From Bacteroidota bacterium (GTDB lineage: Bacteria > Bacteroidota > Bacteroidia > Chitinophagales > JADIYW01), in NCBI GenBank assembly GCA_016705125.1, contig JADIYW010000001.1, positions 146,501-210,500 on the forward strand: a stretch of DNA of 64,000 bases, given 5' to 3'. The stretch's first letter is position 1; every line of letters starts with the position of its first letter. Shown piece by piece: positions 51,992 through 61,258 of this stretch. The position numbers were made by a program, and so were the translations under genes. The notes beneath the pieces were generated by a model, which saw only the letters and a program-made list of their open reading frames with translations, had not been told where the DNA came from and ran no database searches.

Positions 51992-52963
51992 ATGCTGCTT
52001 TCTTTCATTATTCCTGTTTTTAATCGCCCTGATGAAATAAATGCCTTGTTGGATTGTTTTGTAAAACAGACGTTTAAAAATTTTGAAGTTATAATTATTG
52101 AGAGCGGCTCTACTATTTCTTCAAAGCAAGTTGTAGATGAATTTTCAGACAAAATAAGTGTTTCTTATTTTTTACAAGGCAATAATGGACAAGGATTTTC
52201 GAGAAATCATGGAATGAAACAAGCCAAAGGAGATTATTTTTCCATTTTAGATTCTGATGTTCTTATTGATAACGATTTTGTAAAAAATTTAAACAACCAA
52301 TTAGCAAATAATTATTTGGATTGCTATGGAGGGCCTGATAAATTACATCCTGCATCAAGCCCTATTCAAAAAGCCATAAATTATTGCCTTACCTCTATTT
52401 TTACAACTGGAGGCATTCGAGGAAATAAAAATCATGTAGGCAAATTTTATCCTCGGAGTTTTAATATGGGATTTTCGAGAAAAGTATTTGAAGCCACAAA
52501 TGGATTTAAAATTCCTTTTTTTGGCGAAGACATTGAATTGAGTGCACGTATAATGGATTTGGGTTACACAACAGGTTTATATGAAGATGTTTATGTTTAT
52601 CACAAAAGAAAAACCAACTTTATTGATTTTTTTAAACAAATGCATTTTTTTGGCAGAGCTCGAATAAACATATATTCTTTCTTTCCAAAAACCCTTAAAA
52701 TTGTTCATTTTTTTCCTGCTGCTTTTTTTCTGTTTTTATGTAGCATTATTCCTATGCTGTTAGTAAACAGAGTAATAGGTAGTTTTTTATTGGGTTTTCT
52801 TCTATTATATTTGGTTTTGGTTTTTTTTGATGCTTTTTTTACTTATAAAAATTTTAAAATTGCATTGCTTTGTGTTCCTGGTGTTTTAATACAAATGTCA
52901 GGATATGGAACAGGTTTTATTAAAGATTTTACAAAAAGAGTTATATTCGGCAAAGATTTATAA
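51992..52963 (+). CDS. Glycosyltransferase family 2 protein
   Basis: Inverting GT-A glycosyltransferase of 323 residues. LSFIIPVFNRPDEINALLDC is the nucleotide-binding start and the DxD-type metal site is LDSDVLI. GFSRNHGMKQAKGDYF and the acceptor-side FFGEDIELSARIMDLGY (ED acidic pair as general base region) complete the family pattern. The C-terminal third has two to three hydrophobic helices, anchoring it to the membrane. It heads a plus-strand run with CDP-sugar genes 6 bases downstream, so it probably transfers the sugar made by that cassette. Confidence 0.92.
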   Translation: MLLSFIIPVFNRPDEINALLDCFVKQTFKNFEVIIIESGSTISSKQVVDEFSDKISVSYFLQGNNGQGFSRNHGMKQAKGDYFSILDSDVLIDNDFVKNLNNQLANNYLDCYGGPDKLHPASSPIQKAINYCLTSIFTTGGIRGNKNHVGKFYPRSFNMGFSRKVFEATNGFKIPFFGEDIELSARIMDLGYTTGLYEDVYVYHKRKTNFIDFFKQMHFFGRARINIYSFFPKTLKIVHFFPAAFFLFLCSIIPMLLVNRVIGSFLLGFLLLYLVLVFFDAFFTYKNFKIALLCVPGVLIQMSGYGTGFIKDFTKRVIFGKDL

Positions 52964-52969
52964 TTTTAA

Positions 52970-53740
52970 ATGAAAGTTTTAATTTTAGCAGGTGGGTTTG
53001 GAACAAGATTAAGTGAACAAACCGAAATAAAACCTAAGCCAATGGTAGAAATTGGTGGGAAGCCAATATTGTGGCATATCCTAAAAATTTACTCTACCTA
53101 TGGTTATAACGATTTCGTCATTTTATTAGGCTACAAAGGGTATGTAATAAAGGAGTTTTTTGCTAATTATTTTTTACACCAAAGCGATTTGACAATTGAT
53201 ATAAAAAATAATAAAATAGAAATTCATGATAACTACTCAGAAAACTGGAAGATTACTTTAGTGGATACAGGCGCCGAGACGCTTACTGGTGGTAGAATTA
53301 AAAGGGCAGGCAAATTCGTTGATAATGAACCATTTTTGCTGACCTATGGAGATGGAGTATCGGATGTAGACATACAGAAATTGGTGGAATTTCATAAAAG
53401 TCATGGAAAGCTAGCTACAATGACTGCCATTCAGCCTGAAGGAAGGTTTGGCGCTTTGGATATTTCAAAAAACAATGAAATAAATAGTTTTATAGAAAAA
53501 CCAAAAGGCGATAACGCCTGGATAAATGGTGGTTTTTTTGTTTGCCAACCGGAGGTTTTAAATTATATAAATGGCGATGAAACAATTTTTGAAAAAGAAC
53601 CATTAGAAAAACTAGCTAAAGAGGGACAATTACAAGCATTTAAACACGATGGTTTTTGGCAATGTATGGATACGCTCCGAGATAAAAATAGACTAGAAGA
53701 TGAATGGTCGACTGGAAAGGCGCCTTGGAAAAAATGGTAA
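52970..53740 (+). CDS. rfbF: Glucose-1-phosphate cytidylyltransferase
   Basis: Makes CDP-glucose from CTP and glucose 1-phosphate, the entry to CDP-6-deoxy and 3,6-dideoxy sugars. The 256 residues show the nucleotidyltransferase signature LILAGGFGTRLSEQT (about 4-18) followed by KPKPMVEIGGKPILWHI, and LTYGDGVSDVDI with the metal aspartate. WQCMDTLRDK near the C-terminus is typical of RfbF. It is followed after about 15 bases by rfbG. Confidence 0.96.
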   Translation: MKVLILAGGFGTRLSEQTEIKPKPMVEIGGKPILWHILKIYSTYGYNDFVILLGYKGYVIKEFFANYFLHQSDLTIDIKNNKIEIHDNYSENWKITLVDTGAETLTGGRIKRAGKFVDNEPFLLTYGDGVSDVDIQKLVEFHKSHGKLATMTAIQPEGRFGALDISKNNEINSFIEKPKGDNAWINGGFFVCQPEVLNYINGDETIFEKEPLEKLAKEGQLQAFKHDGFWQCMDTLRDKNRLEDEWSTGKAPWKKW

Positions 53741-53755
53741 TAAAAAATAGAAATT

Positions 53756-54817
53756 TTGTTCGATCAAATTTATAAAGGAAAAAAAGTATTTGTTACAGGG
53801 CATACCGGTTTTAAAGGCTCATGGCTTTGTTTATGGCTTCAACAATTAGGGGCAGAGGTAATTGGTTTTAGCATTGATTTACCAAGTGAACCGGCCCACT
53901 TTGATTTATTAAAATTAAAGATGGTTGACATAAGAGGCGACATTAGAAATAAAGCACTTATTTTGCAGAAAATAGTTGATTATCAACCAGATATTATTTT
54001 CCATCTTGCTGCTCAACCTATTGTGCGCTTGTCTTATGAAGAGCCCTTTTCTACATTTGAAACAAATGTAATGGGTACAATTAATGTATTAGAAGCTGCA
54101 AGAAAAAGTAAGAGCTGCAAAGCAGTAGTAAACATAACCTCTGATAAATGCTATGAAAACAAAGAATGGGAAAGAGGTTATGTAGAAACAGACTCCATGG
54201 GAGGATTCGATCCTTATAGTGCTTCAAAAGGGTGTGCGGAGTTGGTTACTTCATCTTGGAGGCGTTCTTTTATGGAAAAAGAAGGCATCCTTTTAGCTTC
54301 AGCAAGGGCAGGTAATGTAATTGGTGGAGGTGATTGGGCATCAGATAGGTTAATGCCTGATATTTTTAAATCTGCTAATAAAATGGAAAAGGTAAAAATT
54401 AGGAATCCTTTTTCTACCCGCCCTTGGCAACATGTTCTTGAACCACTTGGCGCTTATTTGTTGCTTGGGCAAAAACTATTAGAAGGCAAAACCGAATTTG
54501 CTGAAGGTTGGAATTTTGGACCTGATGATGAAGATTCAAAAACAGTAGAAACGGTTTTAAAAGAAACAAAAATACACTGGAATGCTATTGGTTTTGAAAT
54601 TGAAAAAGTTGAAAATCAACCACATGAAGCTGGATTACTAAAATTAAACATTGAAAAATCAAAACAAATATTGGGATGGAAACCCATTTGGCATTTTTCC
54701 AAAACAATAGAAATAACTGCACTTTGGTATAAGGATTTTTATACAAAAGAGATTGATGTTTACCAAAGAAGTTTGGCTGATTTAAATAATTATATTGATG
54801 CTTATAAAAAACAGTAA
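53756..54817 (+). CDS. rfbG: CDP-glucose 4,6-dehydratase
   Basis: Extended SDR of 353 residues that turns CDP-glucose into CDP-4-keto-6-deoxyglucose, using bound NAD. GHTGFKG (15-21) is the Rossmann glycine motif, NITSDKCYENK carries the catalytic Ser/Thr-Asp-Lys region, and YSASK (154-158) is the YxxxK active site. FNFGPDDEDSKTV-type C-terminal signatures are present (here WNFGPDDEDSKTV). I take the TTG at 53756 as start; no ATG upstream is in frame and the next ATG would delete the nucleotide-binding motif. Confidence 0.96.
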   Translation: MFDQIYKGKKVFVTGHTGFKGSWLCLWLQQLGAEVIGFSIDLPSEPAHFDLLKLKMVDIRGDIRNKALILQKIVDYQPDIIFHLAAQPIVRLSYEEPFSTFETNVMGTINVLEAARKSKSCKAVVNITSDKCYENKEWERGYVETDSMGGFDPYSASKGCAELVTSSWRRSFMEKEGILLASARAGNVIGGGDWASDRLMPDIFKSANKMEKVKIRNPFSTRPWQHVLEPLGAYLLLGQKLLEGKTEFAEGWNFGPDDEDSKTVETVLKETKIHWNAIGFEIEKVENQPHEAGLLKLNIEKSKQILGWKPIWHFSKTIEITALWYKDFYTKEIDVYQRSLADLNNYIDAYKKQ

Positions 54818-54820
54818 AAT

Positions 54821-55279
54821 ATGTCGTTAAATATTGAAGGAGTTTTAATTACCCAAATGAATAGAATCTGCGATGACAGAGGTAGAATAATGCATATTAT
54901 GAAAAATAGCGATCCTAATTATAACCAATTTGGAGAGGTTTATTGTTCCACTGTATACCCAGGAATTGTGAAAGGATGGCATATTCATGATAAAATGACT
55001 TTGAATTATGTAGTAATAAAAGGCATGATTAAATTTGTACTTTATGACCAACGTAAAGATTCGAAAACGTATAAACAACTACAAGAAATTTGTTTTGGTG
55101 AAAATAATTATGTAAGAATAACTGTGCCTCCAGGGGTTTGGAATGGCTTTATGGGCATTGGAACTGAAGAAGCATTGGTTATAAATTTTACTGATATTCC
55201 TCATGATCCAACAGAAATACATAGACTTGACCCACATGAAAATGACATTCCTTATTCATGGAAAATTAAAGATAGGTAG
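54821..55279 (+). CDS. RmlC-like sugar epimerase (cupin), likely acting on a CDP-4-ketosugar
   Basis: A 152-residue cupin of the dTDP-4-dehydrorhamnose 3,5-epimerase family. GIVKGWHIHDKMTLNYVVIKG contains the catalytic-type His, and VPPGVWNGFMGIGTEEALVINFTDIPHDPTE follows the family pattern, but it is shorter than classical RmlC (about 180). The dTDP pathway genes rmlA and rmlB are absent, and it starts 4 bases after rfbG, so the substrate is more likely CDP-4-keto-6-deoxyglucose, epimerised at C3, C5 or both. Confidence 0.85.
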   Translation: MSLNIEGVLITQMNRICDDRGRIMHIMKNSDPNYNQFGEVYCSTVYPGIVKGWHIHDKMTLNYVVIKGMIKFVLYDQRKDSKTYKQLQEICFGENNYVRITVPPGVWNGFMGIGTEEALVINFTDIPHDPTEIHRLDPHENDIPYSWKIKDR

Positions 55280-55297
55280 TAAAATCAACGATTACAA

Positions 55298-56236
55298 GTG
55301 AAAAAAATTCTAATAACAGGCGGTTTAGGCAATTTGGGTTCATGGCTTACTCGTTACTTTTGTGAACAGCAATGGGACGTTACTGTTTTAGGTGCAACAT
55401 ATAGAGATATATTACCTGATTATAATTATAATTTTATTGCTTGCGATATAACGAACTTAGAAAACTGTAAAAAAGCTTTAAAAGGACAATTATTTGATTA
55501 TGTCATTCATACGGCAAGTTATAACGACACATTCATGCCAAACTATGCGCTTAAATCATTAGAAATAAATGCATTAGGAACAAGAAACATTTTGGATACG
55601 CTTGAAAAAACGAATTTAAAAAATTTCATTTATTTGTCTACTTTTCATGTTTATGGAAAAACAACAGGAAAGATAACTGAAAATACGCCTGTTGCTCCTG
55701 TACATGATTATGCCACAACGCATCTATTTGGAGAATTATATGTAGAACAATTTTTCCGAAACACAAATTTACCTTATACCATTATTCGATTAACTAATTC
55801 ATATGGCTGTCCCATTGAAAAAGCATCTTCAAAGTGGTATTTGGTTTTAAATGATTTGGCTAAAATGGCCGCAACAAACCAAGTAATTGAATTAAAATCG
55901 AACGGAAAGCCACAAAGAGATTTTATTTGGATGGGTGATGTTTGTTCTGTTTTAGAAAATATCTGTTTGCTTGATAATGCACCAAATGGTATTTTTAATC
56001 TTTCTAGTGAAATGAATTTTTCTATGTTAGAAATTGCAGAAAAAGTACAAAATGCCTATTTTGAAGTTTATAATAAAAAAATTGAAATTCGTTTAAATGA
56101 ATTGGATAAAAACGATTACCAACAGAATGTATTTGTTAGCAGCGAGAAATTAAAAGAAATTATCGATTTTAAAGCGATAGATAAAATTAAAGAAGAGGCT
56201 AAAAAAATATTTGAAAAATTGGCCAATAGTCAATAA
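55298..56236 (+). CDS. NAD-dependent epimerase/dehydratase family protein (SDR), atypical YxxxH site
   Basis: Extended SDR of 312 residues, probably the 4-ketoreductase or epimerase finishing the CDP-sugar. The Rossmann motif is TGGLGNLG (7-14) and the active-site Ser lies in YLSTFHVYGK (112-121). The expected YxxxK reads Y138-A-T-T-H142, so the catalytic lysine is replaced by His; this looks real because flanking positions (FGELYVEQFF, IRLTNSYG) align well. GTG at 55298 is the start, 18 bases after the epimerase gene. It is convergent with leuB. Alternative: a non-catalytic paralogue. Confidence 0.82.
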   Translation: MKKILITGGLGNLGSWLTRYFCEQQWDVTVLGATYRDILPDYNYNFIACDITNLENCKKALKGQLFDYVIHTASYNDTFMPNYALKSLEINALGTRNILDTLEKTNLKNFIYLSTFHVYGKTTGKITENTPVAPVHDYATTHLFGELYVEQFFRNTNLPYTIIRLTNSYGCPIEKASSKWYLVLNDLAKMAATNQVIELKSNGKPQRDFIWMGDVCSVLENICLLDNAPNGIFNLSSEMNFSMLEIAEKVQNAYFEVYNKKIEIRLNELDKNDYQQNVFVSSEKLKEIIDFKAIDKIKEEAKKIFEKLANSQ

Positions 56237-56255
56237 AATAAACGATTACGAAGCA

Positions 56256-57320
56256 TTAATCCTCTTCTAAAAACTCAACAACCTTATCTCCTACCTGATT
56301 AGTAGAATATTTTCCATTATTGATATCTTCTGTTACAAAACCATTATTTAAAGTTTTTTCGACAGCATCATTTATTGCTTTTGCTTCGTCAAGCATTAAG
56401 AAACTATATTCCAACATCATAGCAGCAGATAGAATAGCTGCTAAAGGATTAGCAATGTTTTTTCCTGCGGCTTGCGGATAAGAACCATGTATAGGCTCAT
56501 ACAATGCTACTTTATCACCAAAAGAAGCAGAAGGTAAAATACCCAAAGAGCCTCCAATAACAGAAGCTTCATCAGAAATAATATCTCCAAACAAATTTTC
56601 CGTTAAAATCACATCAAATGCTCTTGGCTTCTGAATAATATGCATTGCTGCACTATCGATGAATGAATATTCAATTTCAATGTCTGGTTGCGTTGTTGCA
56701 TATTTGGCTACCACTTCACGCCACAACCTAGAAGTAGCTAGTACATTTGCCTTATCCAATAATGTAACTTTTTTCTTTCTGTTTCTAGCAAAATCAAACG
56801 CTCTTTTAGTTATCCTTAAAATCTCCTCTTCACTATATGAGCAATTATCAAATGCTATTTTTCCATCCTCCGATCGACCTCTTGGAGAACCAAAATAAAT
56901 TCCGCCAATTAGCTCTCTAACAACAACAAAATCAACGTCTTTTATAATGTGGGTCTTTAGTGGTGAACTTTCCCATAATGCCTCATAGCTCTTTACTGGT
57001 CGTATATTGGCATATAAACCAAGCTTGCTTCTCATTTCTAAAAGTCCTTGCTCTGGGCGTATTTTAGCATTTGGATCATTATCGTATTTTGGATCGCCTA
57101 TAGCACCAAATAAAATTGCATCAGAATTAAGGCAAATATTGTGTGTTTCTAATGGATAAGGTTTGCCTACTGCATCAATAGCGGCAGCTCCAATTAGTGC
57201 TTCGGTATAAACAAACTCATGGTTGTGTTTTTTACTAATTGCATTTAATACCTTAATCGCTTCATTTATTACTTCGGGACCAATACCATCACCTTTTAAA
57301 ATTGCTATATTCTTTTTCAT
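56256..57320 (-). CDS. leuB: 3-isopropylmalate dehydrogenase
   Basis: Oxidises and decarboxylates 3-isopropylmalate with NAD. Landmarks are GDGIGPEV near the start, the substrate arginines in the RPEQGLLEMRSKLGLYANIRP segment, VVRELIGGIYFG and LFGDIISDEASVIGGSLGILPSASFG. From the ATG at 57320 (MKKNIAILKGDG) the product has 354 residues, normal for LeuB. The longer in-frame start at 57356 adds an unlikely tail. It lies about 25 kb from leuA-leuC-leuD in this window and has no other leucine gene beside it. Confidence 0.97.
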   Translation of the reverse strand: MKKNIAILKGDGIGPEVINEAIKVLNAISKKHNHEFVYTEALIGAAAIDAVGKPYPLETHNICLNSDAILFGAIGDPKYDNDPNAKIRPEQGLLEMRSKLGLYANIRPVKSYEALWESSPLKTHIIKDVDFVVVRELIGGIYFGSPRGRSEDGKIAFDNCSYSEEEILRITKRAFDFARNRKKKVTLLDKANVLATSRLWREVVAKYATTQPDIEIEYSFIDSAAMHIIQKPRAFDVILTENLFGDIISDEASVIGGSLGILPSASFGDKVALYEPIHGSYPQAAGKNIANPLAAILSAAMMLEYSFLMLDEAKAINDAVEKTLNNGFVTEDINNGKYSTNQVGDKVVEFLEED

Positions 57321-57407
57321 ACTTTTGTTATACGTTTTCAAAAATAGTATTATCATTTGTTATAAAATACAAATAGAATATTTATATTAACATTAATATT
57401 TAAACCT

Positions 57408-60400
57408 ATGAAAAAATTTATTTTTCTTTTTGCCCTATTAACATCATTTGTCATTTCGATTTTTGGGTCGATAACAGTAGTAAAACCAACAAATGGAGTC
57501 CTAACCTATAATAAAGCGTATGCGCTTTTTAGAGAAAGCAAATTAGACTCTTCGATTATCTATTTTAAAGAAGCGGCATCAATTTTAAAAATTGAAAAAA
57601 AAGAAAGCCTTGAACATATTTGCTACTTAAGAATAATAGGAGTAAATATGGCATTAAATGAATTTAAAGAAGCAAAATTAGCTTTTAATAATTTTGAAAA
57701 ATTAAAACTAAATAAAACAAATGAGTTAAATAATAAACTGCCCATGGCAATATATTATGAACTGAAAACGAAATATTACCTATACAACTCAAAATCTGAC
57801 AGTGTTTTAAAATATAGTTTTCTAGCAAACAAAGAATTGGAAAAAATTGGAACTATAGGAAATAATACAAGAATACTTTTATATAACGATTTAGGAAATT
57901 ACTTTTTAGAATCAAATGATTTTAAAAAAGCGAGAGAGCAATATGAAAAAGCTAATTCTATTTTGGTTTCACAATCTAAAAATTATTTTGATTGTAAGTT
58001 AATGGCTAGTACGTTAATTAACTTTGGTAATTTACAATATTATGCTTCAAATTATGATAGCGCTTTTATCTTTTACAAGAAATCTGGTGAAATTATAAAA
58101 AAGAGTTTTGGCGAAAACCATCCTCAAGTAGCTATGGCATATAGTAATATGGGTTTAATTTTAGAATTAAAATGCAACTTTAAAGAAGCAAAAGATTATT
58201 ACATAAAATCTTTAAATATTTATCAAAATTTTTTTGGTGAATATCACTTGTCAATTGCAGAATTATATGCTTCTTTAGGAAATTTATCCCTTCTACAAAA
58301 AGACTATTTCAATTCAAAAATTTGTTTTGACAAAGAATTTGATATTTATTTCAAACTTTTTGGAAACGATCATCCTAATGTTGGACTCTCCTGCAAAAAC
58401 TTAGGAGTTGTAGAAAAAGAAATGGGAAATTTTGATAAATCAAAAATATTGCTAAATAAAGCATTCGAAAACATTAAGAAAAATTATGGATTAAATCATT
58501 CAGAAATTGCTGAAATATTACTTGAATTAGGAAAATTGGAACAAAAAAGTAATGTGCTAAAAAGTATTGAAATTTTTAAAAACGCTATAAATATAACTGA
58601 AAAAATCGAAGGTGATTTTTCTGAAAACAAAGGCGATTTACTGTATCAAATGGCTGTTTCTTATTCATTAGTTGAAAATGAAGAAAAAACAATTTTATTT
58701 TCTGATAGTTGTATAAAAACTTTTGAAAAAGTATATAATTCTAAAAAACATCCTAAAATAATTGATGCTTTTTTATTGATTTCTAAATCCTATATTAAAC
58801 AAAAGAAATTATCAGAAGCTTTGCTTTTTTGCAATCAGGGAATTAATTTATGCTTTGAAAAAAAACCCAAATTTCCTGAAGATTTATACAATAAAAATAT
58901 TTTATTTGAATTTTCTGTGATAAAAGGAATGCAGCTTAAAACAGAAATCCTTAAAACTCAAAATACAAATCCTAAATTGGGTTTAGTCTTTGCAAAAGAT
59001 GGTTTAGTGTTTGCACAAAGATTATTACAATCATTAAATTCCAACGAGGCACAAACTGAAATGCTTTTTGAAATTTCTTCGTTCTGTGAAAAAGGAATTT
59101 TCTTTTCAAAATATTTATATGACCAAATTAAATCCCCAAATTATTTGTCCTATATCTTTTTTTTTATGGAAAACAATAAGGCAAATTTACTTAAAATAAA
59201 TAATCAAACTAATGAAGCTATAAGGTTTGCTGGGGTTCCAAAAAAAATAATAAAAAAAGAACTAGATCTAAAAAACAAACTTTCCTTTTTAAAAAATGAA
59301 AAGCTCTATCAAATAGAGAATCTTTCTAATAAAGAAAAAATATTGGAAATTCAAAATGAAATATTTGGGACCAATAATGAATTAGATTTATTAAAGGAAA
59401 ATATAAAAAAAGATTATCCTGAATATTTTAGCTTAAAATATAAAAACTATGATTTAGATTTAATTGATTTTCAAAAAAAACTTGTGTCTAATGTTATTGT
59501 TTTGGAATATTTTGAAACTGACAGTGGTTATCTATTGCTTAAAATTGATAAAAAAAATATCCGTCTTTTTACCATATTAATTCCTGACAAGATAACTGCT
59601 TTTAATAAATTAATTGAAAGTGTAATTTATGAAGATGACTTTTCTTTTGCTTCTTCTTCGCTATATTTATATAATTTGTTAATTCCTGATGAAATAAAAA
59701 ATGAGATTAATCAAAAAACCTTATTTATTATCCGAGAAGGACTTTTACAAAAAATTCCTTTTGAAATTTTGATAACTGAAAAACCAATTATTACCGAAAG
59801 AACCGACTGGAAATACCTGCTTTATCAAAATCCAATTCTTTATAATTTCTCTGCTAATTTTTTATTGGAAAAGAAAAAGGCCTCTATTTTTCCTAATTCA
59901 AAAATATGGGCAATCTCATGGTTAAACCCCAAAAATCCTTTATTTGGTGCCAAAGAAGAAATAAACAAAATTCGTAAAATTTATCCCCTTTATACCACTG
60001 TAGATGAGGCACTCGAAGAAACAGATTTTAAAAATCATGTTTCAAATTTTGGAATAAATCATATCGCAACTCATGCTATTTTAAATGATTCTGCCCCAAT
60101 TTATTCTTATTTTACTTTAGGAAATGATTCTTTAAATGATGGCAATTTATATGCATACGAATTATACAACCTTATTATTCCAGCTGAACTTTCATGCTTA
60201 AGTGCTTGTGAAACTGGACTTGGTAAGGATTTAAAAGGAGATGGTCCTCAAAGTCTGGCTCGAGCATTTTATTATGCTGGTTGCAAAAATCTTTTAATCT
60301 CTAAATGGAGTCTGCCAGATAATTCAACGGCTAGACTTATTAATTTTTATTATATATACCTTTCGAAAAATGAAAATAAAATAAAAGCGTTACAAAAGGC

Positions 60401-60599
60401 AAAAATAGACTATCTTAATAAGGGTATTCGGTATGAATTATCCCCTTTGTATTGGGCCGGTTTTGAGTTGTATGGAAATCAGTATGATTTACTGATTAAT
60501 AAACCCTTTTTTGTTCGGTATTGGAAAGTTTTTCTTCTTATTACAATTATTTTGTCCAGTTTATTTGCTATCTATAAAATTAAAAAAAGGCCTTTTTAA
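57408..60599 (+). CDS. TPR-repeat protein with C-terminal CHAT protease-like domain
   Basis: A 1063-residue protein with a signal peptide (about 1-20), some ten TPR-like repeats (about 25-480, with the tetratricopeptide rhythm ALAFYKKSGEI...NHPQVAMAYSNMGLI), a helical spacer and a CHAT domain (about 700-1010). CHAT is a caspase/HetF-associated cysteine peptidase fold. The His (HIATHA, His889) and Cys (LSACETG, Cys934) of the dyad are both present. A C-terminal hydrophobic helix (about 1037-1055) with basic tail follows, so the CHAT domain would be periplasmic. Substrate unknown. Similar secreted TPR-CHAT proteins are common in Bacteroidota. It is convergent with the hemolysin III gene. Confidence 0.9.
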   Translation: MKKFIFLFALLTSFVISIFGSITVVKPTNGVLTYNKAYALFRESKLDSSIIYFKEAASILKIEKKESLEHICYLRIIGVNMALNEFKEAKLAFNNFEKLKLNKTNELNNKLPMAIYYELKTKYYLYNSKSDSVLKYSFLANKELEKIGTIGNNTRILLYNDLGNYFLESNDFKKAREQYEKANSILVSQSKNYFDCKLMASTLINFGNLQYYASNYDSAFIFYKKSGEIIKKSFGENHPQVAMAYSNMGLILELKCNFKEAKDYYIKSLNIYQNFFGEYHLSIAELYASLGNLSLLQKDYFNSKICFDKEFDIYFKLFGNDHPNVGLSCKNLGVVEKEMGNFDKSKILLNKAFENIKKNYGLNHSEIAEILLELGKLEQKSNVLKSIEIFKNAINITEKIEGDFSENKGDLLYQMAVSYSLVENEEKTILFSDSCIKTFEKVYNSKKHPKIIDAFLLISKSYIKQKKLSEALLFCNQGINLCFEKKPKFPEDLYNKNILFEFSVIKGMQLKTEILKTQNTNPKLGLVFAKDGLVFAQRLLQSLNSNEAQTEMLFEISSFCEKGIFFSKYLYDQIKSPNYLSYIFFFMENNKANLLKINNQTNEAIRFAGVPKKIIKKELDLKNKLSFLKNEKLYQIENLSNKEKILEIQNEIFGTNNELDLLKENIKKDYPEYFSLKYKNYDLDLIDFQKKLVSNVIVLEYFETDSGYLLLKIDKKNIRLFTILIPDKITAFNKLIESVIYEDDFSFASSSLYLYNLLIPDEIKNEINQKTLFIIREGLLQKIPFEILITEKPIITERTDWKYLLYQNPILYNFSANFLLEKKKASIFPNSKIWAISWLNPKNPLFGAKEEINKIRKIYPLYTTVDEALEETDFKNHVSNFGINHIATHAILNDSAPIYSYFTLGNDSLNDGNLYAYELYNLIIPAELSCLSACETGLGKDLKGDGPQSLARAFYYAGCKNLLISKWSLPDNSTARLINFYYIYLSKNENKIKALQKAKIDYLNKGIRYELSPLYWAGFELYGNQYDLLINKPFFVRYWKVFLLITIILSSLFAIYKIKKRPF

Positions 60600-61258
60600 T
60601 TTTTGCCATTTCCTAAGTACTCTACAGCGCTAAGTGTAATGGATAAAAAATGACAAACGCTTCCTCCCATTACAAATAAATGCCAAATGGCATGATGGTA
60701 AGTAAATTTTTTCCAAGCATAAAAAATGACACCTAATAGATAACTTAATCCACCTATGATAAGCAAATTAAATGTTGTTGTTGTCATTAATTCATTCAAT
60801 GTCTTAATATAAAAAATGGCCATACAGCCTAATAGTATATAAAATACAGTGGAAATAAAATCATATTTTCCAGTAAAAAATATTTTTAAAATCGTTCCTA
60901 TAAATATCAAAACCCACATTATAAATAATAGAAATTGACCCCTTTCGTCCCAAAGGTAAAATTGGATTAAGGCCGTATAACTGCCTCCAATAAGAAAAAA
61001 AATACTTATATGGTCGAATATTCTTAATACATATTTTGTTTTAGATTCTTGCATGGCATGATACAAAGTGGAAGACAAATAGGTGAAAATCAGTGTAAAA
61101 TCAAAAATGGTTGCTGCTAATACATTTGCATACGTACCGTTTTTAAAAGTATACAATATTAAAATCGGATTGGCTACCAAAAAAAATACAAACCCAATTG
61201 CATGTGTTATTGAATTGGCAATTTCCTTATTTAAACTTTGCTCACTTTTTATGTTCAT
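60596..61258 (-). CDS. Hemolysin III family (PAQR-type) membrane protein
   Basis: A 220-residue protein with seven transmembrane helices. The family hallmarks are EEIANSITHAIG-like start (here NKEIANSITHAIGF), SSTLYHAM, RIFDHISIFFLIGGSYT and YHHAIWHLFVMGGSVCHFLS, whose His and Asp residues form the predicted metal-binding site of PAQR/YqfA proteins. Despite the name, these are mostly membrane-homeostasis proteins with uncertain activity. It starts inside the stop of the RND pump gene (4-base overlap), so it is co-expressed with that pump. Confidence 0.93.
   Translation of the reverse strand: MNIKSEQSLNKEIANSITHAIGFVFFLVANPILILYTFKNGTYANVLAATIFDFTLIFTYLSSTLYHAMQESKTKYVLRIFDHISIFFLIGGSYTALIQFYLWDERGQFLLFIMWVLIFIGTILKIFFTGKYDFISTVFYILLGCMAIFYIKTLNELMTTTTFNLLIIGGLSYLLGVIFYAWKKFTYHHAIWHLFVMGGSVCHFLSITLSAVEYLGNGKN

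Noticed and set aside
54821..55279. Assignment of the cupin as dTDP-4-dehydrorhamnose 3,5-epimerase (rmlC)
   Set aside because: rmlA, rmlB and rmlD are absent, the protein is short for RmlC and it is embedded in a CDP-sugar cassette.
60584..60597. Perfect palindrome AAAAAGGCCTTTTT at the end of the CHAT gene
   Set aside because: No loop and overlapping two stop codons; too short to call a terminator, although it may act as a weak bidirectional one.
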